From the NCBI RefSeq assembly GCF_900091605.1, contig NZ_FMCQ01000004.1, positions 124,001 through 188,000 on the forward strand: 64,000 nt of DNA, written 5' to 3'. The notes beneath the pieces were generated by a model that saw nothing but the letters and a program-made list of their open reading frames with translations, was not told the DNA's origin and made no database searches. The translations under genes were made by a program, and so were the position numbers. Below are positions 1 to 7,558 of this stretch, piece by piece (position 1 is the first letter of the stretch; every line of letters begins with the position of its first letter). This stretch comes from Micromonospora tulbaghiae. Lineage in GTDB: Bacteria > Actinomycetota > Actinomycetes > Mycobacteriales > Micromonosporaceae.

Positions 1-669
1 GACGATCGAGGAGACGACGCCCTTGCGGACCTGCCCCTTCTGCAGCTTGTTGAGGAACTCGGTGCGCACCTCGGACTGCGTCTGCTCCAGCCAGGCACGG
101 CGGGACAGCACCACGTTGTTGCGGTTCTTGTCCAGCTCGATGATCTTGGCCTCGAGCTCGCGGCCCACGTACGGCTGCAGGTCACGCACACGCCGCATCT
201 CGACGAGCGACGCGGGCAGGAAGCCACGCAGGCCGATGTCGAGGATGAGACCACCCTTGACGACCTCGATGACCGAGCCGCGGACGACGCCGTCCTCGTC
301 CTTGATCTTCTCGATCGTGCCCCAGGCCCGCTCGTACTGCGCCCGCTTCTTGGAGAGGATCAGCCGACCCTCCTTGTCCTCCTTCTGGAGGACGAGGGCC
401 TCGATGTGGTCGCCGACCGAAACCACCTCGGCCGGGTCCACGTCGTGCTTGATCGACAGCTCCCGAGAGGGGATGACACCCTCGGTCTTGTAGCCGATGT
501 CGAGCAGGACCTCGTCCCGATCGACCTTGACGACGGTGCCTTCGACAATGTCGCCGTCGTTGAAGTACTTGATGGTCTCGTCGATCGCGGCGAGGAAAGC
601 TTCCTCAGAGCCGAGGTCGTCGTGGGTGACCTTGTTGGCGCTCGAGGTGGCCTCGATGCTGCTCGTCAT
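1..669 (-). CDS. rpsA: 30S ribosomal protein S1, N-terminal part (runs off the window)
   Basis: The reverse strand from ATG at 669 reads open to base 1 (223 codons). It begins MTSSIEATSSANKV and contains successive S1 RNA-binding repeats, recognisable from GTVVKVDRDEVLLDIGYKTEG and GSVIEVVKGGLILDIGLRG, with the repeat-linking ILSKKRA and VLSRRAW segments. S1 binds mRNA near the start codon and the 30S subunit during initiation. The remaining repeats lie beyond the left edge. The nearby polA and pdtaR fit the actinobacterial core order, supporting the call. A long leader of about 180 bases separates the likely promoter (850-880) from the start. Confidence 0.97.
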   Translation of the reverse strand, partial: MTSSIEATSSANKVTHDDLGSEEAFLAAIDETIKYFNDGDIVEGTVVKVDRDEVLLDIGYKTEGVIPSRELSIKHDVDPAEVVSVGDHIEALVLQKEDKEGRLILSKKRAQYERAWGTIEKIKDEDGVVRGSVIEVVKGGLILDIGLRGFLPASLVEMRRVRDLQPYVGRELEAKIIELDKNRNNVVLSRRAWLEQTQSEVRTEFLNKLQKGQVRKGVVSSIV

Positions 670-849
670 GTGGGCGGTTGCTCCGGTCGGATGGGTTGTC
701 ACAGCGGGCATGGGTGTCGCAGTGACTCTTCCGCGCCAACGGATCCGTCGCCGGGCACACCGAACGATCGACGCGAGAAGATCATTAGTGGCTCCGGTGA
801 CCGCGCACCTGCTCCCTGCCGAGGCACACGATCCGCGAGCGCATCGTCT

Positions 850-880
850 AGCCTACCCGCTGCATTACCACAGCGTGCAA
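850..880 (-). promoter_or_regulatory. Candidate rpsA promoter
   Basis: On the minus strand TTGCAC (complement of 875-880) is followed after 19 bases by TAGGCT (complement of 850-855), a good actinobacterial -10. The spacer is longer than the usual 17-18, so the -35 assignment is weaker than the -10. The implied leader to the rpsA ATG is about 175 bases, typical for ribosomal protein genes. Confidence 0.4.
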
Positions 881-1011
881 GCCCTCCCGGGTCCGCGCGA
901 ACTCATCCGCTGCGAAAGCGGAGATTTTGCTCGGTAAGGTGCCACAGCTGTCTCGTCCGTCACATCCGTCCCAGCCGCCACCCCACCGCACCGCGGCCGC
1001 GCCGCCGGACC

Positions 1012-1017
1012 TAGCGT
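1012..1017 (+). promoter_or_regulatory. -10 element for a leaderless GTG start
   Basis: TAGCGT ends six bases before the GTG at 1024. This places a transcription start on or next to the GTG, and no Shine-Dalgarno sequence is present. Leaderless translation is common in actinobacteria. No clear -35 is seen. Confidence 0.35.
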
Positions 1018-1023
1018 GAACCC

Positions 1024-1827
1024 GTGGACGACGACAGGGTGACCCGCCGACGGGTCGACGCCGGGGAGATCCGCCGCGCCAACCGCGGCTGGTGGGACAC
1101 CGACGCCGACGCGTACCAGGCCGAGCACGCCGCGTTCCTCGGTGACGCCGACTTCGTCTGGTGCCCGGAAGGGCTGCGCGAGGCCGACGCCCGGCTGCTC
1201 GGCGACGTGACCGGCCGGCGGATCCTCGAACTCGGCGCCGGGGCGGCCGCCGCCGCCCGCTGGCTCGCCGCCCAGGGCGCCCGGCCGGTCGCGCTGGACC
1301 TGTCCGCCGGCATGTTGCGGCACGCCGCCGAGGCCGCCGAACGCACCGGGGTACGCGTGCCGCTGGTGCAGGCCGACGCGCTCGCTCTGCCGTTCGCCGA
1401 CGCCGCGTTCGACACCGTCTGCACCGCGTTCGGCGCGATCCCGTTCGTCGACGACTCGGCGGCGGCGATGCGCGAGGTGGCCCGGGTGCTGCGCCCCGGC
1501 GGCCGGTGGGTCTTCTCGGTCACCCACCCGATGCGCTGGATCTTCCTGGACGATCCGGGCGAGGGCGGGCTGACCGCAGTGCACTCGTACTTCGACCGCT
1601 CCCCCTACGTCGAGCAGGACGAGCACGGCGTGGCCACGTACGTCGAGCAGCACCGCACCCTGGGCGACCGGATCCGGGAGCTGGTCGGCGCCGGTTTCCG
1701 CCTGCTGGACCTGGTGGAGCCGGAGTGGCCGGCCGGGCACGAGGGGATCTGGGGCCAGTGGAGCCCGCTGCGCGGCCGGCTGTTCCCCGGCACCGCGATC
1801 TTCGTCGCCGAGAAGCCGACGGACTGA
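1024..1827 (+). CDS. Class I SAM-dependent methyltransferase
   Basis: 267 residues from a GTG that is probably leaderless. Motif I, ILELGAGAAAAARWLAAQG, near residues 66-84 binds S-adenosylmethionine. It is followed by ALDLSAGML (acidic post-I loop) and VQADALALPFADAAFDTV (motifs II-III region), all typical of the Methyltransf_11 fold. The ring near the C-terminus, HPMRWIFLDDPGEGG, is seen in homologues next to rpsA in actinobacteria. The acceptor substrate cannot be told from the sequence. The gene stands alone, divergent from rpsA, and its stop abuts a Uma2 relic. Confidence 0.9.
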   Translation: MDDDRVTRRRVDAGEIRRANRGWWDTDADAYQAEHAAFLGDADFVWCPEGLREADARLLGDVTGRRILELGAGAAAAARWLAAQGARPVALDLSAGMLRHAAEAAERTGVRVPLVQADALALPFADAAFDTVCTAFGAIPFVDDSAAAMREVARVLRPGGRWVFSVTHPMRWIFLDDPGEGGLTAVHSYFDRSPYVEQDEHGVATYVEQHRTLGDRIRELVGAGFRLLDLVEPEWPAGHEGIWGQWSPLRGRLFPGTAIFVAEKPTD

Positions 1828-2018
1828 GCGCGTCGCACGTCGCCGCCGCAGGGATTCCCTTCTACTGGCGGATCGAGCAGGATCCGGTGCACCTCTACGC
1901 GTACCGGATCGGCCCGGGCGGCGAGCGGCAGTACGAACTGGTGGACGACGGCAGCGAGGTGATCGAGCTGCCCGAGCCCTTCGCGATCAAGCTGCCGATC
2001 GCGGAGATCCGGCCCTGA
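1828..2018 (+). pseudogene. Uma2-family endonuclease, C-terminal remnant
   Basis: The frame reads AAGIPFYWRIEQDPVHLYAY and ends in VIELPEPFAIKLPIAEIRP. This matches the last ~60 residues of Uma2 (DUF820) PD-(D/E)xK proteins, which typically read AGIPYYWRIE... and end in a LPxPFxVxLD-like strand. There is no start codon or Shine-Dalgarno sequence and the first two thirds of the family are absent, so this is a fragment left after deletion. It begins right after the methyltransferase stop codon. Confidence 0.7.
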
Positions 2019-2059
2019 CGACGCCGTTACTCGATATCCACTCCGGGTAACCGGGCGGC

Positions 2060-2278
2060 ATGGCCGAGAAGGAGTTCCACGCCGGTGACCACGTCTCCTG
2101 GGCCAGCCACAGCGGCCGGGCGTACGGCGTCGTCAAGGAGAAGCTGACCGAGCGCACCCACGTACGCGGGCACACGGTGAACGCCTCGCCGGAGCAGCCG
2201 CAGTACCGGATCACCAACGACGACTCCGGCCGCGACGTCGCCCACCGTCCGGAGGTGCTTCGCCATGAGTCGCGCTGA
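2060..2278 (+). CDS. DUF2945 (hypervirulence-associated TUDOR domain) protein
   Basis: 72 residues. The pattern FHAGDHVSWASHSGRAYGVV, HVRGHTVNASPEQPQYRI and DDSGRDVAHRPEVLR is the short SH3/TUDOR-like fold of DUF2945, in which most proteins are 60-80 residues. The biological role is unknown. It overlaps the next gene by 14 bases, and the DUF2945-DUF3140 pairing recurs in actinobacteria, suggesting a joint function. Confidence 0.8.
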   Translation: MAEKEFHAGDHVSWASHSGRAYGVVKEKLTERTHVRGHTVNASPEQPQYRITNDDSGRDVAHRPEVLRHESR

Positions 2279-2612
2279 GGATCCGCAGCAGACGTACCGG
2301 GAATTCACCGACGCGGTGAACATGAAGCCGGGCGAGCTGTCCCGCTGGCTGGAGAGCGAGGAGTCCAAGCACGTCGGATGGCACAAGAAGGGCACCCAGG
2401 GCGGCGAGTCGGTCGGCCACGACTCCGGCCGGCGCATCGTCGACCTGCTGCGCCGCAAGCGCGCCGACCTCACCGCCGCCGACTACAAGCACATGCGCAA
2501 GGTGATCGGGTACGTCCACCGCCACCTGGCGCAGCGGCCGTCCGGCGACGTCCGGGACACCAGGTGGCGCTGGTCGCTGATGAACTGGGGGCACGACCCG
2601 CTCAAGGGCTGA
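2265..2612 (+). CDS. DUF3140 family protein
   Basis: 115 residues. The motifs VNMKPGELSRWLESEESKHVG, GGESVGHDSGRRIVDLLRRK and YKHMRKVIGYVHRHLAQRP match the DUF3140 family, small basic proteins likened to DNA-binding proteins on charge alone. Translation is probably coupled to the DUF2945 gene, whose last 14 bases it overlaps. No membrane segment or signal peptide is present. Confidence 0.8.
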   Translation: MSRAEDPQQTYREFTDAVNMKPGELSRWLESEESKHVGWHKKGTQGGESVGHDSGRRIVDLLRRKRADLTAADYKHMRKVIGYVHRHLAQRPSGDVRDTRWRWSLMNWGHDPLKG

Positions 2613-2653
2613 GCCGGCCGGTCCGTTCGCCGCGCGTTGGTACCGTGCCGGCG

Positions 2654-3520
2654 ATGACGACAGACGTCTCGACCGCCGGCCGTCATCCCCGCGCCGGAAG
2701 GGTGGTCCTCCTGGCGGGCCTCGGCCTGATCGCCGTCGCGGCAGTCTTCCTGGTGGCGACCGGCAACACCGGCGTCAGGTACAGCGCCGACCACGACGGC
2801 ACCGTACCGATGTGGAGCCGGTGGATTCCGGCGCTCGCCGGGATCGCGCTGATCCGGCTGATCCCGCCCGCACCCGGCCCGAGATGGCCGGACCCGGTCG
2901 CGCCGTACCGCGAGGCGGTGCCGCTGCTGCTCGCCGGGATCGCGTTCGCCGCCGTCATGCCACTGCTGGGCGGCGAACCCGCGTACACGCTGTTGAAGCT
3001 CGCGCTGCTGCTCGGCGTACCGATGGTGGTGTTCCTGGCTGCGCGCCGGTGGCCGCCACGGTGGCGGCCGGGCCCGGCCCCGGCGGACGCCGCCCACCGG
3101 TGGGGTCCGGCGCTGCCGGGGGCGGTGTGGCTGGTGCTCAGCTACGCGACGCCGCTGGCCGTGCCCGCGAGCGACTGGGGACGGACCGTCACGCCGGTCG
3201 AACTGGTCGTCACGCTGCTGGTGGCCTTCGCGGTGAACGCGCTGCTGGAGGAGGCCTTCTACCGGCGGTGGCTGCAGACCCGGTGGGAATCCCTGCTCGG
3301 CCGGTGGCCGGCGATCGTGCTCGCGTCGCTGGTGTGGGCGGCCTGGCACGTGGCCATCCAGGGCAGCGGCCGGCCCGCCGTCGACCTGGCGTCGGTGGTC
3401 GTCAACCACGGCGTGATCGGGCTGTTCCTCGGCTACCTGTGGTCGCGGTACCGCCGGATGTGGCCGCTGCTCGTGGTGCACGGCGCGGTCAACGCGATGC
3501 CCGTCCTGCTCGGCCTCTGA
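2654..3520 (+). CDS. CPBP family intramembrane glutamic endopeptidase
   Basis: 288 residues from ATG 2654, with about eight hydrophobic segments. The three conserved ABI/CPBP motifs are present: EEAFYRRWLQT (EExxxR), the WAAWHVAI helix with the second catalytic His, and HGAVNAM (HxxxN/B). The Glu-Glu and His residues form the active site of Rce1-type proteases in the membrane. In bacteria such proteins are linked to bacteriocin self-immunity or membrane protein processing; the substrate here is unknown. The SDR gene follows after an operator-promoter region. Confidence 0.9.
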   Translation: MTTDVSTAGRHPRAGRVVLLAGLGLIAVAAVFLVATGNTGVRYSADHDGTVPMWSRWIPALAGIALIRLIPPAPGPRWPDPVAPYREAVPLLLAGIAFAAVMPLLGGEPAYTLLKLALLLGVPMVVFLAARRWPPRWRPGPAPADAAHRWGPALPGAVWLVLSYATPLAVPASDWGRTVTPVELVVTLLVAFAVNALLEEAFYRRWLQTRWESLLGRWPAIVLASLVWAAWHVAIQGSGRPAVDLASVVVNHGVIGLFLGYLWSRYRRMWPLLVVHGAVNAMPVLLGL

Positions 3521-3529
3521 CCGGCCCGC

Positions 3530-3560
3530 TTGACCCTGCCGCAGGCGGCAGGGTCGGACG
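3530..3560 (+). promoter_or_regulatory. MerR-type operator-promoter of the SDR-merR operon
   Basis: TTGACC at 3530-3535 forms a perfect -35, and the -10 would be 3555-3560 (CGGACG, weak) after a 19-base spacer. A 24-base perfect inverted repeat (arms 3532-3542 and 3545-3555, core GACCCTGCCGC/GCGGCAGGGTC) fills the spacer. An overlong 19-base spacer occupied by a dyad is the hallmark of promoters activated by MerR proteins, which twist the DNA. A merR gene lies in the operon downstream. The start of transcription would fall at about 3567-3569, on the SDR ATG. Confidence 0.7.
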
Positions 3561-3568
3561 ATGCCGGC

Positions 3569-4318
3569 ATGGAACGCCGCACGCCACGCGTCGCCGTGGT
3601 CACCGGTGCGGGCACCGGCATCGGCCGGGCCACCGCACGCTCCCTCGCCACCTCCGGGTACGCAGTGGTCGCGGTCGGCCGGCGCGCCGCGCCGCTGACG
3701 GAGACCGCCGCCGGCCGGCCCGACATCGCCCCGCTGGCCGCCGACGTCACCGCGCCCGACGGGCCCGGCCGGATCGTGGACGCCGCGCTCGACCGGTACG
3801 GCCGCCTCGACGTCCTGGTCAACAACGCGGGCGTGGCCGGCGGCGGGCCGCTGGCGGAACTCGACGAGGGCGCCGCCCGGCGGCAGCTGGACACGAACCT
3901 GCTGGCCCCGATCCGGCTGGCGCACGCCGCCGTCGAGGCGCTCGCCGCGACGCGCGGCGTGATCGTCAACGTCACCACGTCGGTCGGCCTGCGCGCCTGG
4001 CCGGGCAGTTCGGTGTACGCGGCGGGCAAGGCCGCGCTGGACTCGCTGACCCGCAGCTGGGCGGTGGAGCTCGCGCCCCGTGGCGTCCGGGTGGTGGCGG
4101 TGGCGCCCGGCGCGGTCGACACCCCCATCGGAGTGCACAGTGGCCTCTCCCCCGAGCGGCGCGCGGCGGTGCGGGACTGGCAGCTCGCACACACGCCGGC
4201 GGGCCGGATCGGCCGGCCGGAGGACGTAGCCTGGGCGATCCGGCGGCTGTGCGAGCCGGAGGCGGACTTCGTCACCGGTGTGGTGCTGCCGGTGGACGGG
4301 GGCGCGGTGGTCGCGTGA
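3569..4318 (+). CDS. Short-chain dehydrogenase/reductase
   Basis: 249 residues from ATG 3569, chosen because the MerR-type promoter just upstream would make a leaderless message there. The alternative TTG at 3530 is the -35 element itself. Classical SDR marks are present: VVTGAGTGIG (NAD(P) binding, residues 7-16), VLVNNAGVAGG, the catalytic YAAGK near residue 150 with a Ser in the preceding TTSVGL strand, and VVAVAPGAVDTP. The substrate is unknown. It is followed after 7 bases by merR, so the oxidoreductase is probably induced by the ligand sensed by that regulator. Confidence 0.9.
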   Translation: MERRTPRVAVVTGAGTGIGRATARSLATSGYAVVAVGRRAAPLTETAAGRPDIAPLAADVTAPDGPGRIVDAALDRYGRLDVLVNNAGVAGGGPLAELDEGAARRQLDTNLLAPIRLAHAAVEALAATRGVIVNVTTSVGLRAWPGSSVYAAGKAALDSLTRSWAVELAPRGVRVVAVAPGAVDTPIGVHSGLSPERRAAVRDWQLAHTPAGRIGRPEDVAWAIRRLCEPEADFVTGVVLPVDGGAVVA

Positions 4319-4325
4319 GAGAACG

Positions 4326-4712
4326 GTGGCAGCGGTGCGGATCGGCGCGGTGGCGAAGGCGACGGGTTGCACGCCGCGTGCCCTGCGGCACTACGAGGAA
4401 CACGGGCTCATCGCCTCGGCCCGGGCGGCGAACGGCTACCGCGAGTACGACGACGCCGTGGTCACCCGGGTCCGCAACATCCGTCACCTGCTCGACGCCG
4501 GGCTGACGTTGGACGACGTGCGGGTCTTCCTGCCCTGCCTGGACGGGGACGTCGCGTCGGCGCCGCCGTCTCCGGCCGGGCTGCGGGTCGGCCGGGAGCG
4601 GCTGGCCGTGCTGGAGGCCCGGATCGCCGCCCAGGTGGCCGTCCGCGACCGCCTGGCCGCCGCCCTCCAGGCCGCCGCCCCACCTGCCGCGCCTCCGCCT
4701 CTTACGCGGTGA
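4326..4712 (+). CDS. MerR family transcriptional regulator
   Basis: 128 residues. The start is GTG 4326, preceded by GAGAG at a proper distance; GTG 4335 is an alternative. The N-terminal winged helix, VRIGAVAKATGCTPRALRHY, EEHGL and the second helical part YDDAVVTRVRNIRHLLDAGL are canonical MerR. A long dimerisation helix runs through RLAVLEARIAAQVAVRDRL. There is no conserved cysteine set for metals, only one Cys in the helix-turn-helix and one in FLPCLDGD, so a metal ligand is unlikely. It probably controls its own operon from the dyad at 3532-3555. The stop codon lies within the inverted repeat that follows. Confidence 0.9.
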   Translation: MAAVRIGAVAKATGCTPRALRHYEEHGLIASARAANGYREYDDAVVTRVRNIRHLLDAGLTLDDVRVFLPCLDGDVASAPPSPAGLRVGRERLAVLEARIAAQVAVRDRLAAALQAAAPPAAPPPLTR

Positions 4713-4770
4713 TCAAGGAGTTTGTGTCCCCGAACAGGCTCGGGCGTGACACAAACTCCTTGATCACCGC
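4706..4770. terminator. Bidirectional hairpin between merR and polA; repeat-family candidate
   Basis: Arms 4706-4728 and 4748-4770 are a perfect 23-base inverted repeat around a 19-base loop. It lies between convergent genes and includes the merR stop codon. There is no U-tract, but the stem is very stable. The arm core GATCAAGGAGTT also occurs, with one change, at 32592-32603, so this may be an intergenic repeat element serving as a terminator. Confidence 0.75.
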
Positions 4771-4786
4771 CGGGGTGTGGTGCAGG

Positions 4787-7486
4787 TCAGTGGTCGGCGC
4801 TGTTCCAGTCGCGGCCCTCGCCCACGGAGACCTCCAGCGGCACCGACAGCGGGTACGCCTCGCCCATCTCCTTGCGCACCAGCGCTTCCAGCGCCTCCCG
4901 CTCACCCGGCGCGACCTCGAAGACCAGCTCGTCGTGCACCTGCAACAGCATCCGGGACCGCAGCCCGGCGTCGCGCAGCGCGCCGTCGACGTGCAGCATG
5001 GCGACCTTGATGATGTCGGCCGCCGAACCCTGGATCGGGGCGTTGAGCGCCATCCGCTCGGCCATCTCCCGGCGCTGCCGGTTGTCGCTGACCAGGTCGG
5101 GCAGGTAGCGGCGGCGGCCCAGGATGGTGGAGGTGTAGCCGTCCTGGCGGGCGCGGGCCACCACCTCCTGGAGGTAGTCGCGGACCCCGCCGAACCCGGC
5201 GAAGTAGTTCTCCATCAGCCCGCGCGCCTCCTCCGCGGTGATGCCGAGCTGCTGGGACAGGCCGAACGCGCTGAGCCCGTACGCCAGGCCGTAGTTCATC
5301 GCCTTGATCTTGCGGCGCTGGTCGGCGGTCACGTCGCCGACCTCGACCGTGAAGACCGAGGACGCGGTGGCGGCGTGGAAGTCGTGCCCGGAGTTGAACG
5401 CCTCGATCAGCGCGTCGTCCGAGGACAGGTGCGCCATGATCCGCATCTCGATCTGGCTGTAGTCGGCGGTGAGCAGGCACTCGTAGCCCTCGCCGACGAC
5501 GAACGCGCGCCGGATCCGCCGCCCCTCCTCGGTGCGGATCGGGATGTTCTGCAGGTTCGGCTCGGTGGAGGACAGCCGCCCGGTCGCCGCCACGGTCTGG
5601 TTGAACGTGGTGTGGATCCGGCCGTCGTCGGAGACGGACTTGAGCAGACCGTCGACTGTCGACTTGAGCTTCGCCACGTCGCGGTGGCGCAGCAGGTGGT
5701 GCAGCAGCGGGTGCTCGGTCTGCGCGTAGAGCCACTGGAGCGCGTCGGCGTCGGTGGTGTAGCCGGTCTTGATCCGCTTGGTCTTGGGCAGGCCCAGCTC
5801 GGTGAAGAGGATCTCCTGCAGCTGCTTCGGCGAGCCGAGGTTGAACTCCCGGCCGACCACCTCGTACGCGCCCTGGGCAGCGGCCTTCACCTCGGCGGCG
5901 AAGTGCGCCTCCAGCTCGGAGAGGTAGTCGGTGTCGGCGGCGATGCCGGTGCGTTCCATGGTGGCGAGCACCCGCATCAGCGGCAGCTCGACGCCGGCCA
6001 TCAGCCGGGCCGACTGCTCGCCGTCGCGGGACAGCTCGGCGTCGATCGCGTCGGCCAGGTCGAGCGTGGCGCGGGCCTTGAGCATGAGGTTCTGCTCGGC
6101 CACGCCCTCGTCGCCGAGCCCGTCGAGCGTGAGCTGACCGCTCTCCGGCGCGTCGACGCGCAGCTCCCGGTGCAGGTAACGCAGCGCCAGGTCGGTCAGG
6201 TCGTAGGAGCGCTGGTCGGGGCGGGCCAGGTAGGCGGCGATCTGGGTGTCGCGGGCGATGCCCTGCAGCTCCCAGCCGTGCGCGGCGAAGGCCAGCACCG
6301 TCGGCTTGCTGTCGTGCAGCACCTTCGGGCGCTCGGCGTCGGCCAGCCACCCGGCCAGCGCGGTCTCGTCGTCGGCGGCCAGCCGGCTCGGGTCGAACCA
6401 GGCGCCCGCGCCGGCGGCGGTGGCCAGCGCCATCGCGGTCACGGTGGCGGTGTGCCGGCGGTTGGGGCCGGTGTCGAGCGTGACAGCCAGGCCCACCGGG
6501 GCACCCGCCGGGGCGTACGTGTCGAGCCAGCCCGCGAGCGCGCCCGGCTCGGTGAGCACCTCGCCGGCCAGATCGAAGCCCGCCTCGGCCTCCGGCTCGA
6601 CCGCCTCCAGATATTGGTAGAGCCGGTCGCGCAGGATGCGGAACTGCAGCGTGTCGAAGACCTGGTGCACCGCCTCGCGGTCCCAGCCCTGCCAGCGGGC
6701 GTCGTCCGGGCGGACCGGCAGCTCCAGGTCGGAGACCAGGCGGTTGATCTCGTAGTTGCGGATCACGTCGGCCAGCCGCTCGCGCAGGCTGTCGCCGGCC
6801 TTGCCCTTGATCTCGTCGGCCCGGGCCACCACGCCCTCGACGCCGCCGTACAGGTTGATCCACTTGGCCGCGGTCTTCGGGCCGACGCCGGGCACGCCCG
6901 GCAGGTTGTCGCTGGTCTCGCCGACCAGCGCGGCCAGGTCGCGGTAGCGGTCCGGGGTGACGCCGTACTTCGCCTCGATGGCGGCCGGGTCCATCCGGGC
7001 CAGGTCGGAGACGCCCTTGCGCGGGTAGAGCACAGTCACGCGCTCACCGACGAGCTGGAACGCGTCCCGGTCACCGGTGGAGATCAGCACGTCCATGCCC
7101 TGGTCGCGGGCCTGGCAGGCGAGCGTGGCGATGACGTCGTCGGCCTCGTAGCCCTCCCGCTCGACCACCGGCACGCGCAGCGCGGCCAGGACCTCCTTGA
7201 CCAGGCTGACCTGGCCCTTGAAGTCGGTGGGGGTCTCGCTGCGGCCGGCCTTGTACTCGGCGTACCTGTCCGTGCGGAAGGAGCGGCGGGAGACGTCGAA
7301 CGCCACGACGATGTGCGTCGGCTGCTCGTCGCGCAGCACGTTGATCAGCATCGAGGTGAAGCCGTAGACGGCGTTTGTCGGCTGCCCCGTGGTGGTGGAG
7401 AAGTTCTCCACAGGCAGGGCGAAGAAAGCCCGGTATGCCAGGGAATGTCCGTCGACGAGGAGCAGGCGCGGCGTCGTAGCTGTCAC
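4787..7486 (-). CDS. polA: DNA polymerase I
   Basis: 899 residues from GTG 7486 (VTATTPRLLLVDGHSLAYRA); the open frame extends further upstream but without homology. The 5' nuclease domain (about 1-300) shows LLVDGHSLAYRAFF, VAFDVSRRSFRTDRY, YEADDVIATLA and TSDNLPGVPGVGPKTA. The middle 3'-5' exonuclease-like domain lacks the catalytic acidic residues, as usual in actinobacteria, so proofreading is not expected. The family A polymerase domain has motif A DYSQIEMRIMAHLSSD, motif B RRKIKAMNYGLAYG and motif C QVHDELVFEV. It fills repair gaps and removes RNA primers. It is convergent with merR. Confidence 0.98.
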   Translation of the reverse strand: MTATTPRLLLVDGHSLAYRAFFALPVENFSTTTGQPTNAVYGFTSMLINVLRDEQPTHIVVAFDVSRRSFRTDRYAEYKAGRSETPTDFKGQVSLVKEVLAALRVPVVEREGYEADDVIATLACQARDQGMDVLISTGDRDAFQLVGERVTVLYPRKGVSDLARMDPAAIEAKYGVTPDRYRDLAALVGETSDNLPGVPGVGPKTAAKWINLYGGVEGVVARADEIKGKAGDSLRERLADVIRNYEINRLVSDLELPVRPDDARWQGWDREAVHQVFDTLQFRILRDRLYQYLEAVEPEAEAGFDLAGEVLTEPGALAGWLDTYAPAGAPVGLAVTLDTGPNRRHTATVTAMALATAAGAGAWFDPSRLAADDETALAGWLADAERPKVLHDSKPTVLAFAAHGWELQGIARDTQIAAYLARPDQRSYDLTDLALRYLHRELRVDAPESGQLTLDGLGDEGVAEQNLMLKARATLDLADAIDAELSRDGEQSARLMAGVELPLMRVLATMERTGIAADTDYLSELEAHFAAEVKAAAQGAYEVVGREFNLGSPKQLQEILFTELGLPKTKRIKTGYTTDADALQWLYAQTEHPLLHHLLRHRDVAKLKSTVDGLLKSVSDDGRIHTTFNQTVAATGRLSSTEPNLQNIPIRTEEGRRIRRAFVVGEGYECLLTADYSQIEMRIMAHLSSDDALIEAFNSGHDFHAATASSVFTVEVGDVTADQRRKIKAMNYGLAYGLSAFGLSQQLGITAEEARGLMENYFAGFGGVRDYLQEVVARARQDGYTSTILGRRRYLPDLVSDNRQRREMAERMALNAPIQGSAADIIKVAMLHVDGALRDAGLRSRMLLQVHDELVFEVAPGEREALEALVRKEMGEAYPLSVPLEVSVGEGRDWNSADH

Positions 7487-7520
7487 GGCAGCGACTCTAG
7501 TCCGTACGCCCGACAACTCC

Positions 7521-7554
7521 GGCCTCCGGTGCGGCGCGCGCCGCACCGGAGGCC
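7521..7554 (-). terminator. Terminator of the polar amino-acid ABC operon
   Basis: A 34-base perfect palindrome (two 17-base arms, GGCCTCCGGTGCGGCGC and its complement) begins five bases after the stop codon of the ATPase gene. The stem is extremely stable but lacks a U-tract, as is common for actinobacterial terminators. It also insulates the polA start at 7486. Confidence 0.7.
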
Positions 7555-7558
7555 GAGG

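Larger units (their letters stand above)
670..1023. other. Divergent intergenic region between rpsA and the methyltransferase gene
   Basis: 354 bases without a convincing gene. It holds the rpsA leader and a candidate rpsA promoter (850-880) on the minus strand and a -10-like element at 1012-1017 for the rightward gene. Open frames crossing it have no ribosome binding site or recognisable protein. Confidence 0.6.
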
